Source: an uncultured Bacteroidales bacterium
GTDB lineage: Bacteria > Bacteroidota > Bacteroidia > Bacteroidales > Bacteroidaceae
Direction of reading: 5' to 3'
NCBI GenBank assembly: GCA_902773055.1
Contig: CACYCZ010000129.1
Span: forward strand, 1 to 46,795
Length of the DNA: 46,795 nucleotides
Below, piece after piece: positions 8,223 to 17,130 of this stretch; positions within the stretch are counted from its first letter, which is position 1, and each line of letters begins with the position of its first letter. The notes beneath the pieces were generated by a model. The model worked only from the letters and a program-made list of their open reading frames with translations. It did no database searches and was not told where the DNA came from. The translations under genes and the position numbers were made by a program.

Positions 8223-10751
8223 TTATCTCAGTGGCAGCATGACAATGCCGTAGGGCTTGAGGTTGGCTTTATAGGTCTTTCTGCCAATGCTTATGCGTGC
8301 TTTGGTAGTGTGTCCCTCCCGCTCGTTGAGGCGCAGGAAAGTGCCTTGTCCTTCATCGTCAATGGTGGTGATGTCTATGTTGGGCAGGGTTGTTTCTACC
8401 AATGATTGGCATGTGGGCAGTGTCCCGTTCCCTGGATGGCATTCTCTAGTGTATACGGGCTGTCTTTCGCATCGGAAAGCCTGTGGCAGGTGTGCTTGCT
8501 GCCATGTGCCGTTATAGTGTTGTAGGATAATGCGGTGATGGTACTCCCCGTGGAACGGTTCGCTATACCATGCCGGTTCATGCCATACGTTGTTCTTCTC
8601 TATGTATTTCAGTCCTACGTTGCGTATAGGTCCTGATGTCGTGGATGCGCCCAGATAGAGTGTTATTGTTCCTTCGTCAAGATTTGCCCCGAAAGCCTGT
8701 TCTCCTGTCTGCGGACTGACCATGAATCCTCCGTTTTTGTTGCTTTGGAGCCATAGGGTGCTGAGCGGACAGAAATAGCTCATTCCTGGTTTGTCGTATT
8801 CTGATATGCCGTATGGGATGTCGTAGCCAATGGTACCTGTGGTATGGGTGTCAAAGATGATATTTAGTCCTTCTGGGCTGAAAGTGTTGCCCTTGACAGC
8901 TCCTTCTTTGCGTACCAGGGTTGGATGGGGGAAATGGAAGTTAATATCATATTGTATTTTATCATCCAGCAGAGTATAGGTTTCTGTCATGTGGAAAAGT
9001 CTGTCGGGCTGACGGTCTATGCGTAGTTGGGGGTGTAGCCCGTCTTGGCATACCTTGATGCGTGCGGGGCCGTGGGCTTTTGCCTGTCGCCATGCTTCAT
9101 CGCCTTCGCCCTGGGTCATTTCTGCAAGTGCACGAATCATGAAAGTGTCAAGCGAAATGTTGATTTCCTGACCGCTGCCTGTCCGGAGTCTTACAGTGGT
9201 GCCGTCGGCGGTGATGCTCAGTTCTGTATTGCCGATGCTGTTTCCGTCTGTCCATGTCGGAGTGTAAGCCCTGTAGCTCTGGCGGGCTCCTATGAGCATA
9301 TAGCCGTATGCCGGGAGGGTGTATTCGGCTGTTATTACGCAGCCGTTTTCTTGCCATATGGCCCGTGAAGGGATTGTCTTCCCCGTGCTGCAATCAAAGA
9401 GCTCATAAGGTTGTTCGGTGTTCAGGGTGATGGTTTTGATGCGTTTCTGCTCGGCATTGAAGGCAATGTAGTATTTGTCATAGCCGTGGGCCTGTATCCG
9501 GGTTGCCAGTTGATTCAAGGCTTGTCCGATGATGTGTCGTGACAGGCGGCTGCTGTTCAGGAAAGCCTGTCTGCGCTCGCGTCTTTTTTCGTATAGCGGA
9601 TACCATCCCTTGGCATCACTGTTTACTCCCCAGAGCAACAAATGCTCGGCTCTGCTCAGCAGGGTGACTTTTCCGTTTCTGGCGAGGAACTGAGACTCTA
9701 CGTCAGGGTAGAGGTCAGCACGCTCAATGTTCCATGTGAGGGGGTCTTGCAGCAGGCTGATGTCGGATGACTCTATGGGGCAGTCGGCTTCAATGCCCCA
9801 TAGGTGGCATGCCAGGGCATTGATGATTTTAGCTGCTCTCAGGTCATCCATGGCAAGATTGGTGTACTCTTGTAACTGTATGTCAAGAGGGTCGGCTGTC
9901 CAGCGTGAGTATGTGCCGTTGTCGCGGTGACGTGCTTTGGCAGAATGGTCTACATATTTTTCTTTCTCAATGCCGAAACGCCGGATGTAGTCCTTGACGG
10001 TAATCCATTTTATCTGTATGTTGTCCTGGCTTCGGTTGAATGCCTCGACTGTCCTGTAGGCTTTGGTAAAGGTCTGTGGAATCTCGTAGTCTTCTTCAAG
10101 GGTGATGAGACTGCCTGCCGGTGCCTGCTTGACCTTGGCAATAAAGTCTCCGCGTGTTATGGGGACGCATACCGAAGTGCTCCCGTCCAGCCCACGCAGG
10201 TGGAAGGGGCGCCAGGAGTCATCGTTTGTTATGATAGGGGTCCATGTTACATCGGTGTGGTTGAATATATAGGGCAGCTGCGGATGATAGGCTCTCTCCT
10301 GCAGATAGAAACCATCGGTTTTCCCACCTGTGATACTCTCTACGATTCGTGTTCCAAGCCATGCACAGCGATAGTTGGTCTCGCCGTCCATGTTGACATT
10401 GACGGGTTCGCTGTAGAAGGTTCCTGTAAAGTTGAGTTGTCCGCGCTGATGGATTTTGAGTGCATGCTGGACTACCTGAGGCGCCGACTGGAGTAGTGAA
10501 TTCAGTGTCTGCCCGCTCAGCTGCATCTGCCCGCAGAAGTCAGTATGCTCGTCCATGAAGTCCATGAGATCGTTGTAGATGACGGGAAACTCCTTCCAGA
10601 TGAACGGCCTTTCATATCGGTCGTAGTTCATGTTGCCATGAAGGATATAGGTCATATAGACAATCTGTTTTGCTCCTGTTGCGGGATATGCGCTGATGAT
10701 TAGAAACAGGGCGGCTGTAAAATGCTGAAGAAAAGGACGGAAATACTTCAT
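8223..10751 (-). CDS. Secreted GH57/GH38-like glycoside hydrolase candidate
   Basis: 842 aa with a signal peptide (residues 1-26, ending near YPATGA). The first ~300 residues resemble the (beta/alpha)7 barrel of GH57/GH38-type enzymes. An N-terminal strand with HGNMNY replaces the usual HQP motif; GQMQLSGQTLNSLL and RGQLNFTGTFYSEP follow; then GFYLQERAYHPQLPYIF resembles the nucleophile motif (Glu in PERA/PECA), and NDDSWRPF may hold a second acid. The remaining ~500 residues look like beta-sandwich domains. The family match is by motif resemblance only, and substrate cannot be read. It probably acts in the periplasm or outside the cell on an alpha-linked glycan. It stands alone, with no SusC/D pair beside it. 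Confidence 0.6.
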   Translation of the reverse strand: MKYFRPFLQHFTAALFLIISAYPATGAKQIVYMTYILHGNMNYDRYERPFIWKEFPVIYNDLMDFMDEHTDFCGQMQLSGQTLNSLLQSAPQVVQHALKIHQRGQLNFTGTFYSEPVNVNMDGETNYRCAWLGTRIVESITGGKTDGFYLQERAYHPQLPYIFNHTDVTWTPIITNDDSWRPFHLRGLDGSTSVCVPITRGDFIAKVKQAPAGSLITLEEDYEIPQTFTKAYRTVEAFNRSQDNIQIKWITVKDYIRRFGIEKEKYVDHSAKARHRDNGTYSRWTADPLDIQLQEYTNLAMDDLRAAKIINALACHLWGIEADCPIESSDISLLQDPLTWNIERADLYPDVESQFLARNGKVTLLSRAEHLLLWGVNSDAKGWYPLYEKRRERRQAFLNSSRLSRHIIGQALNQLATRIQAHGYDKYYIAFNAEQKRIKTITLNTEQPYELFDCSTGKTIPSRAIWQENGCVITAEYTLPAYGYMLIGARQSYRAYTPTWTDGNSIGNTELSITADGTTVRLRTGSGQEINISLDTFMIRALAEMTQGEGDEAWRQAKAHGPARIKVCQDGLHPQLRIDRQPDRLFHMTETYTLLDDKIQYDINFHFPHPTLVRKEGAVKGNTFSPEGLNIIFDTHTTGTIGYDIPYGISEYDKPGMSYFCPLSTLWLQSNKNGGFMVSPQTGEQAFGANLDEGTITLYLGASTTSGPIRNVGLKYIEKNNVWHEPAWYSEPFHGEYHHRIILQHYNGTWQQAHLPQAFRCERQPVYTRECHPGNGTLPTCQSLVETTLPNIDITTIDDEGQGTFLRLNEREGHTTKARISIGRKTYKANLKPYGIVMLPLR

Positions 10752-10774
10752 GTCATGTATATGTTGTGGATGTG

Positions 10775-10782
10775 CAAATCTA
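10775..10782 (-). promoter_or_regulatory. Putative -7 box for the GH57/38-like gene
   Basis: Complement reads TAGATTTG (TAnnTTTG), 24 nt upstream of the start codon. No convincing -33 box. Confidence 0.4.
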
Positions 10783-10797
10783 CATCTTTTTACGCAG

Positions 10798-10829
10798 CCA
10801 GTCCTCTTTTCTTGCGAAAAAAGGACTGG
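10798..10829 (-). terminator. Hairpin downstream of the TonB-dependent receptor
   Basis: CCAGTCCT and AGGACTGG enclose a second paired segment (TTTTC/GAAAA) around TTGC. There is no clean U-tract on the minus strand, so it may slow or stop transcription only weakly. Confidence 0.45.
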
Positions 10830-10930
10830 TTGCCGGTGATTTTTTTTCAGTTGCTGATGTTTGTCTTGCCGTTTTTGTGTTATAAGCCGGCGTGTCTTTT
10901 CTGTTCAGGCTTTTCGGGCAGGGCTGATTC

Positions 10931-13348
10931 TCAGAAGTGCCAGTGCACGTCTACACCCAGTTGGAAGGGGGTGCCTTTCTGGTAGTATTTCCGCTGTGAT
11001 GATTCAAAGTAGAATGAGTTGTATTGGCTGCATGTGAGATTGTCTCCCCACAGGTTGATGTCCCAAGGTCCAAAGTCCAGGAGGATGTGTGATTTCAGAG
11101 TGCAGTAGAAGTCCTGCCATGCAGTGTTTTCTTCGTTCCAGTAGATGCGTCCCAATCCGTTGCCCTGAATGCCCACTGTGATGTTCTTGATTGCCTTGTT
11201 ATGGTTCCTGACAATATTGTAGTCGGCTATGAGGCCGATGTTGTGTTCCGGGATGAATGGTACATGATGTCCCCGGTAGTCAGCCTGACCGGTATTGTAT
11301 TTGCGGAATTCGGAATGGGTATATCCATAGTCGGCATGCAGGGTCAGACGATCGTTTAATGCTTTGGCTGTCAGTCCCAGTTCCATGCCGCAGCTGTGGC
11401 TGCGGCCGGCATTGACCATGATGCGTCCCAGTCCGCTGCTGACAAAGCGGGAAATCTGCTGGTTGCGTATGTCCATGAAGAAAATGGAGAAATCGGCGGT
11501 CAGTCTGTTGTCCAGCAGGTTGAGATGTGTTCCCCCTTCGTAGCTCCAGCAGTATTCCGGCTGGTAGGTGACGGTATTGCTGATGTCGGGCATGGGTGAA
11601 ATGGGGATGTTGTCGTCAATAGCCTGTTTGATGCTGTTGAACATGGCTGCCATGGCCGGCATTTGCTGTGCGTGTTGGTCCATGGTGGCATCAAGATAGT
11701 CCTTGGTGCTTTGCATCATGTCGTTCTGCATGACTGTTGAGAGGATGTCGGAGAACATCTGGATGTTGTATCCTCCGGAGCGTTGCCCCTTGGCTACGGA
11801 AAGGTATATATTGCCCAGTTGGTTTTCAAAGTCATACTGTAGGGCTGCTTTCGGCAGGAGTGTCGTGTGGTTGTTCTTGATTTTTCCTTTCAGGAAGGTA
11901 GTGGTTGCCATGTCGTTGTTGATTTGGTGGCTTGGCATGGCAAAATTAAAGTTGACAGGTTTTCCCCCTGTGTAACTCATTTCCTGGCGCTCGTGGTCCA
12001 GCCGGAGTCCCAGTGTTATGCTGAAGTGCGGAATAAACACGTCGTGGAGTGTGTTTTGAAAAAACAGGGCACCGTTGAGCACAGGCGTGTGGAAGTATGC
12101 GGGAACGTCAAAGAAAGGATCTGTGATCGTCATTGACATAGGCATGGCCTGAGTTACAGGTTGCCCGGTGCGAGGATTGGTCATGGTAACGGTCGGAGTG
12201 GGGATGTGGCGTGCAATGGTGGTGTTGAGCATGTCTACTCCGTCGCTGTAGAAGGTTACGGGCGAGTGGGTCCTCAGTGCTTCCCACAGGCCGAAAATGC
12301 CGCCTGTCCACTCCCAGCGTTTGAAGGGTTTGCTCTTCAAGGTAATCTCCTCTGACAGGGTGTTGCCTCGTTGCCTTTGTTCCAATGTGAAGAAATCCTT
12401 GTATACAAAGTCCTGGTCCATCAGCATGCGGTCGTCCAGATTGCGGTAGCTCGTTACGGAGTTGAAGATAAACGGTTTTCCCTCCCATGACAGTTTGAAA
12501 TGGGTGTTAAACATGCTTCTGCGGTATGTGCTCTGCCGGTTTGAAGTGATGCGCCCTTTGGCGTTGCTGATTTCGTCGCCGCTGACCTGACCGTCATAGA
12601 AATAGGGATAGCCGTCTTCGTCAGAGTATTCGTAGGAGGCTTTCAGGTCCATCAGCCACTGCTCCGCAGGGCGGAACATAATTCTGGCATTGGCACCGAA
12701 GTCACTGCCGCCTCCTACTTTCTTGCCCAGGCTGTCATTATGGAAGAAGCCTTTGTCGGAATCGTAGAAGCCCCCCAGGCTGAAAGCAATTTTGTCTGAG
12801 ATTTTCTGGTTTGTCACAGCCGATATGCTGATGCGCTCGTTGCGCGTGGCTGTACCGACCTTGATATCTGTTCCCTGAAAGTAGAATGGATTGCGTGTAT
12901 ACATGCTCAGTATGCCGCCCATGGCATTGCGTCCGTAGAGCGTGCCTTGTGGACCGCGCAGGATTTCCATGCGGTCCATGTTTAGGAAATTCAGGGTGTA
13001 CTCACTCTTTTCGGCTATGGGAGCATCATCGACATATAGGGCAACGGCAGGGGTGTTGATGCGTGAGCCGATGCCGCGGATATATAATGCGGAAGACAGG
13101 CGTGAACCATATTTTGGCATGAAGAAATTGGGCACGATGCTGTTCAGGTCAGACAGTTCACCAATGCGCTGCTGTTCCATGGCGGCATGATTTATTATTG
13201 TTGCTGACGTTGCCGTATTGCGTAGCTGACTGGTTTGTTTGTTGGTAGTCTTGACAACGATTTCATTCATGTCAATAGTCTTGATGGTATCGGTCGCAGC
13301 AGGCTGCAGAAGCAATGCGGTGGCAGAGAGTAAGAGTGAGAATAACAT
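10931..13348 (-). CDS. TonB-dependent outer-membrane receptor
   Basis: 805 aa. Signal peptide at residues 1-19, then a TonB-box-like IDMNEIVVKTT at about 26-36. The plug domain has LYIRGIGSR, VDDAPIAEKSEY and MEILRGPQGTLYGRNAMGG (about residues 90-150), and a ~22-strand beta-barrel runs to the terminal aromatic (VDVHWHF). It lacks the N-terminal carboxypeptidase-like domain typical of SusC, so it resembles siderophore/vitamin receptors more than polysaccharide importers. The substrate is not evident: no partner lipoprotein or regulator is adjacent. It would depend on a TonB-ExbBD system such as the one at 3-6 kb. It has its own TAACTTTG promoter. Confidence 0.93.
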   Translation of the reverse strand: MLFSLLLSATALLLQPAATDTIKTIDMNEIVVKTTNKQTSQLRNTATSATIINHAAMEQQRIGELSDLNSIVPNFFMPKYGSRLSSALYIRGIGSRINTPAVALYVDDAPIAEKSEYTLNFLNMDRMEILRGPQGTLYGRNAMGGILSMYTRNPFYFQGTDIKVGTATRNERISISAVTNQKISDKIAFSLGGFYDSDKGFFHNDSLGKKVGGGSDFGANARIMFRPAEQWLMDLKASYEYSDEDGYPYFYDGQVSGDEISNAKGRITSNRQSTYRRSMFNTHFKLSWEGKPFIFNSVTSYRNLDDRMLMDQDFVYKDFFTLEQRQRGNTLSEEITLKSKPFKRWEWTGGIFGLWEALRTHSPVTFYSDGVDMLNTTIARHIPTPTVTMTNPRTGQPVTQAMPMSMTITDPFFDVPAYFHTPVLNGALFFQNTLHDVFIPHFSITLGLRLDHERQEMSYTGGKPVNFNFAMPSHQINNDMATTTFLKGKIKNNHTTLLPKAALQYDFENQLGNIYLSVAKGQRSGGYNIQMFSDILSTVMQNDMMQSTKDYLDATMDQHAQQMPAMAAMFNSIKQAIDDNIPISPMPDISNTVTYQPEYCWSYEGGTHLNLLDNRLTADFSIFFMDIRNQQISRFVSSGLGRIMVNAGRSHSCGMELGLTAKALNDRLTLHADYGYTHSEFRKYNTGQADYRGHHVPFIPEHNIGLIADYNIVRNHNKAIKNITVGIQGNGLGRIYWNEENTAWQDFYCTLKSHILLDFGPWDINLWGDNLTCSQYNSFYFESSQRKYYQKGTPFQLGVDVHWHF

Positions 13349-13372
13349 TTTGTTTTAAGTTTTTTCTGACTG

Positions 13373-13403
13373 CAAAGTTAGTGGTATATTTTGGTCCTTA
13401 CAA
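13373..13403 (-). promoter_or_regulatory. Promoter of the TonB-dependent receptor
   Basis: Complement reads TTG, 20 nt, then TAACTTTG (13373-13380), a good fit to the Bacteroidetes -33/-7 pattern. It lies 25 nt before the start codon. No Fur-like palindrome was recognised. Confidence 0.65.
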
Positions 13404-13528
13404 TACTTAATTTTGTTGATTTTGCCGCTGTATATATGTTAGGAGTGGTATTTGTCTTCTAATTCCTTGTTATCGGCAGGGTGGCGGGTTAATGAAGCTA
13501 AACACATTTTAACTTCCTTTTACACCGC

Positions 13529-13638
13529 TGGCGTGTCATGAAAATTTCTCAGGCTTCGCAGGTTTTACTGGCAGGCCTGCGCGTTGAAACCAGCAGGCCT
13601 GCCAGTGAAATTTTGTAGGCCTGCAAAAAAATACCCCC
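13529..13638. repeat. 22-bp tandem repeat array
   Basis: AGGCTTCGC, AGGCCTGCG, AGGCCTGCC and AGGCCTGCA begin at 13551, 13573, 13595 and 13617, exactly 22 nt apart. A weaker unit at 13529 begins TGGCGTGTCATGAAAATTT. Several units share a GTGAAA(A)TTT tail. AGGCCT is self-complementary, so adjacent units can form hairpins. The array lies between the leu operon terminator and the TonB-receptor promoter. Confidence 0.75.
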
Positions 13639-13802
13639 TCTGCAATATATCCTGGCAGGGGTGGTGAAATAAAACAAGGGGAATTGCTGTTATGTTAAGA
13701 GGTGTTAATATCGTAAGAGTATGAAGGATGGGAAGGGGAGTTGCTCTCGTCACTCTGGGGGAGGATTTCCGTGGAAATTTTCCTGTTTCGGCGGTGAGTG
13801 GC

Positions 13803-13836
13803 AGAAAAGAAAAAAGCCTCCTTGCAAGGAGGCTTT
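13803..13836 (-). terminator. Terminator of the leu operon
   Basis: Minus-strand reading: AAAGCCTCCTTG followed by its complement CAAGGAGGCTTT and a T-rich tail (TTTCTTTT). It lies 29 nt beyond the leuB stop. Confidence 0.9.
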
Positions 13837-13864
13837 ACTGAAGATATCAAAATGGAGAGATAAT

Positions 13865-14947
13865 TCAGTTGTTGTTAATGTAATCCACGAGCCATGCTCC
13901 GACCTCTTTGGTGCCATATTTTGCACCTCCGGCAACCTGAATTTCAGGTGTCCGCACATTAGCATCAAGTGAAGCCTGAACAGCTTTGCGGATCATGGCT
14001 CCTTCTTCCTTGAGATCAAAATATTCATACAACATGGCTACAGACAGAATCTGTGCCAGAGGATTGGCGATGTTCAGTCCCTTGCCTTGAGGCCATGAAC
14101 CGTGGATGGGTTCAAAGACAGGCGTGGACGTACCTGTCGATGCAGAGGGGAGCAGTCCCATTGAACCTGTTATGCACGAACCCTCGTCGGTCAGAATGTC
14201 GCCGAAGGTGTTTTCAGTGACGATAACATCAAAGAAAGTGGGTTCCTGTATCATGCGCATGGCTGCATTGTCTACATACATGAAGTCGGTGGTGACATCG
14301 GGGTAGTCGGTCATCATCTCCTGGGCGACCTTGCGCCATAGGCGGGAAGATGCCAGCACATTGGCCTTGTCGACAACGGTGAGGTGTCTGCGGCGCTGGC
14401 GGGCATATTGGTAGGCGACCTTGAGTATACGTTCTACCTCAGGACGGCTGTAGTAGTTAGTGTCCAGTGCATCCTCTGTGCCGATGGAGGCATTCATGGC
14501 AGGCTCCTGTTTCTTGCCGAAATACATGCCGCCGGTCAGTTCCCTGATGCAGATAAAGTCAGCCCCCTTGACGATGTCATCCTTCAAGGGACTCTTGTGG
14601 ACAAGACAGTCAAAGGTGGTTACGGGGCGGATGTTGGCAAACAGGCCCAGTTTCTTGCGCATGGCCAGCAATCCTTGCTCGGGACGCACTTTGGCAGTAG
14701 GGTCGTTGTCATACTTGGGGTCTCCCACGGAGGCAAACAATACAGCATCGGATTCCTGGCATATTCTGAACGTGTCTTCAGGGAAAGGATCACCGGTTTC
14801 GTCTATGGCATGTGCACCGCAGAGGGCTTCCTGATAGCTGATATCGTGTCCGAATTTTCTTGCGACGGCATCCATTACGGCTACGCCTTGCTCCATGATT
14901 TCAGGACCGATACCGTCACCTGCTAATACTGCAATTTTGAGTTTCAT
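13865..14947 (-). CDS. leuB: 3-isopropylmalate dehydrogenase
   Basis: 360 aa, the usual length. It oxidises and decarboxylates 3-isopropylmalate to 2-oxoisocaproate with NAD, in the cytoplasm. [15 protein letters not shown] (8-22) opens the fold. [10 protein letters not shown] carries the substrate-binding Arg, [14 protein letters not shown] contains the catalytic Lys, VDNAAMRMI has metal-site residues, and [19 protein letters not shown] forms the cofactor loop. It is the last gene of the operon, 21 nt after the cimA-like gene. The enzyme family also accepts erythro-methylmalate, so it could serve a citramalate route to isoleucine as well. Confidence 0.96.
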   Translation of the reverse strand: MKLKIAVLAGDGIGPEIMEQGVAVMDAVARKFGHDISYQEALCGAHAIDETGDPFPEDTFRICQESDAVLFASVGDPKYDNDPTAKVRPEQGLLAMRKKLGLFANIRPVTTFDCLVHKSPLKDDIVKGADFICIRELTGGMYFGKKQEPAMNASIGTEDALDTNYYSRPEVERILKVAYQYARQRRRHLTVVDKANVLASSRLWRKVAQEMMTDYPDVTTDFMYVDNAAMRMIQEPTFFDVIVTENTFGDILTDEGSCITGSMGLLPSASTGTSTPVFEPIHGSWPQGKGLNIANPLAQILSVAMLYEYFDLKEEGAMIRKAVQASLDANVRTPEIQVAGGAKYGTKEVGAWLVDYINNN

Positions 14948-14968
14948 GTCTAAAAATATCTGTTTCTG

Positions 14969-16513
14969 TTAGTCGTTAATCATATTCAGCAATTTAATCG
15001 TTGCCTTGATGGCTGCTTCAGTCTGGTCAGCGTCAAGAGCATGGGTGCGGTAAGTCTTGCCCAGATAATTCCATTCAATGCTTGTCTGGACCAATGCGTC
15101 AGTTCTTCCGCCCGGTGGAATGGATACCATGTAGTTGGACAACCAAGGGAAGTCTCTTTTGAGTTTATTCTTGTAGATGTGTCGCACGCAACGTACAAAA
15201 GCATCATATTGTCCGTCTCCTGTAGCCGTCTCTTCGTAGATGGTCCCATTGACTTCCAGGCGAACGCTGGCAACAGGCTTCAAACCGTAGGCTGTAGATA
15301 CCATGTAGCTGACCAGTTTGACTTTCTCTTCCAACGTCGTATGCTTGAGCACGTCACTGACGATATAAGGCAAATCCTCTTGCGTGACCAACTCCTTCTT
15401 GTCACCCAGTTCAATGATGCGCTCGGTGACTTTCTTCATGGCCTCGTCGCTAAGTTCAAGTCCCAGTTCTTCCAGATTCTTGCGTATATTGGCTTTGCCG
15501 CTGGCCTTACCTAAGGCATACTCGCGCTTACGCCCGAAACGTTCGGGCAGGAGGTCATTACAATAGAGATTGTTCTTGTTGTCACCGTCAGCATGAATGC
15601 CTGCCACTTGGGTAAATACACTGCTACCTACAATGGGTTTGTTGGGTGGTATGGCTATGCCTGAATAACTTTCTACGATGTGGCTGGCTTTGTTCAGCTT
15701 CTCTTCGTTAATATTGGTGTGAGCATTGAAATGATCTTTCAGGATAGCTTCCACACTTGCCAGAGGGGCATTGCCGGCACGCTCACCAAGTCCGTTTATT
15801 GATGTGTGCAGGCCTTTTGCACCACCCAATACGGCAGCTACGGTATTGCTGACGGCCATGTCATAGTCATTGTGTGCATGAAAGTCAAAGTGTAATTCAG
15901 GATACCGTTTGGTCATCTTTTGGATAAACTCTATAACCTGCAAAGGGTTAAGAATGCCAAGCGTATCGGGGAGCATGAAACGCTTTATTCCCATGTGGCG
16001 TAGACCGTCAATCAGCATGAATACATAGTCCTGGCTATCTTTCATACCGTTGCTCCAGTCCTCAAGGTATACATTAACATCGATACCTCTGTCCTTGGCT
16101 GTTTGGATGTTTGATTGGATATCCTGCAAATGCTGCAAAGGTGTTTTCTTTAACTGGCCTTGGCAGTGGCGAAGTGAGCCCTTCGTCAGGAGATTGATGA
16201 CGCATCCGCCAGCCTGTTGAATCCAGTCAAGCGATTTCCCGCCATCAACAAAACCTAATATTTCGACTTTGTCTTGTAGGTTTTTGCTTTTTGCCCAGCG
16301 GCAGATGCTTTTGGCTGCTTCAAGTTCCCCTTCAGATACTCGTGCTGATGCAATCTCTATGCGGTCAACGCATAATTCTTCCAACAACAGGCGGGCTATC
16401 ATCAGTTTCTCATGTGGCATGAATGATACTCCGCTGGTCTGCTCACCGTCACGGAGCGTGGTGTCCATGATTTCAACGTTAAAATCGCTGGGCGTCGAGA
16501 ACTCTATTTTCAT
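14969..16513 (-). CDS. cimA: Second alpha-isopropylmalate/citramalate synthase family enzyme
   Basis: 514 aa, HMGL-like barrel plus a LeuA-type allosteric C-terminal domain. [18 protein letters not shown] (14-31) is the catalytic/metal loop, HFDFHAHNDYDMAVSNT holds the metal-binding HxH pattern, and STAYGLKPVASVRLEVNG with ETATGDGQYDAFV marks the regulatory domain. It is clearly distinct from the leuA product at the front of the operon. Homologues in this operon position in Bacteroides are taken to be (R)-citramalate synthases, condensing pyruvate and acetyl-CoA to start a threonine-independent isoleucine route. The substrate here is inferred and not visible from the sequence. The start overlaps the leuD stop by 4 nt, so translation is probably coupled. 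Confidence 0.8.
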   Translation of the reverse strand: MKIEFSTPSDFNVEIMDTTLRDGEQTSGVSFMPHEKLMIARLLLEELCVDRIEIASARVSEGELEAAKSICRWAKSKNLQDKVEILGFVDGGKSLDWIQQAGGCVINLLTKGSLRHCQGQLKKTPLQHLQDIQSNIQTAKDRGIDVNVYLEDWSNGMKDSQDYVFMLIDGLRHMGIKRFMLPDTLGILNPLQVIEFIQKMTKRYPELHFDFHAHNDYDMAVSNTVAAVLGGAKGLHTSINGLGERAGNAPLASVEAILKDHFNAHTNINEEKLNKASHIVESYSGIAIPPNKPIVGSSVFTQVAGIHADGDNKNNLYCNDLLPERFGRKREYALGKASGKANIRKNLEELGLELSDEAMKKVTERIIELGDKKELVTQEDLPYIVSDVLKHTTLEEKVKLVSYMVSTAYGLKPVASVRLEVNGTIYEETATGDGQYDAFVRCVRHIYKNKLKRDFPWLSNYMVSIPPGGRTDALVQTSIEWNYLGKTYRTHALDADQTEAAIKATIKLLNMIND

Positions 16514-17127
16514 CGGTTCTTTTCGTATTGTTCTATTTTGTCTGTGTTTGACAACAGGAAATCGATGTCGTCATAGGCATTCATCAAACAATATTTTTTA
16601 TATGAATTGATTTCGAAGTGTTCACTTTTTCCTGTAATCATGTTGGTCACGGTTTGGTTGGGGACATCTACCTTGACCTCCATGTCGGGGGTATTTTCTA
16701 TGGTGGAAAACAATTCCTGGTGGAAGGCTTTGGAAACCACAACTGGAAGTACAAAACAATTCAGCAGGTTATTGCGGTGGATATCGGCAAAACTGGAAGA
16801 AATAACTACTCGTATTCCGTATCCGGCAATGGCCCATGCTGCATGTTCACGCGAGGAGCCTGAACCCCAATTCTGTCCACCGATGATGATTTCATGAGTG
16901 CCGGGGTGAGGTGCTTCACAAAAGTCAGGCCAATTCATGACGAAGTCTTTGACAGGTTTGCCTGCAGGGTCATAGCGGAGGTCGTGCATGAATGCGTCGC
17001 CGAAAAACTTGGGGTCGCGGGTAGTACTTGCCAAATAACGGGCCGGTATAATTAAATCTGTATTGCAGTTATCGATAGCAATAGGTATACATGTACTTTG
17101 TATGATATTGAATTTTTCTTTTGCCAT
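16510..17127 (-). CDS. leuD: 3-isopropylmalate dehydratase small subunit
   Basis: 205 aa. It forms the swivelling domain of the LeuCD isomerase, which converts 2- to 3-isopropylmalate. Typical motifs are NTDLIIPARYL (about 23-33), GGQNWGSGSSREHAAWAI (82-99) and FADIHRNNLLNC (about 113-124). It follows leuC by 3 nt and overlaps the next gene by 4 nt, so the complex is made from neighbouring reading frames. LeuCD-type enzymes also handle citramalate, fitting a role in both leucine and isoleucine synthesis. Confidence 0.96.
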   Translation of the reverse strand: MAKEKFNIIQSTCIPIAIDNCNTDLIIPARYLASTTRDPKFFGDAFMHDLRYDPAGKPVKDFVMNWPDFCEAPHPGTHEIIIGGQNWGSGSSREHAAWAIAGYGIRVVISSSFADIHRNNLLNCFVLPVVVSKAFHQELFSTIENTPDMEVKVDVPNQTVTNMITGKSEHFEINSYKKYCLMNAYDDIDFLLSNTDKIEQYEKNR

Positions 17128-17130
17128 GGC

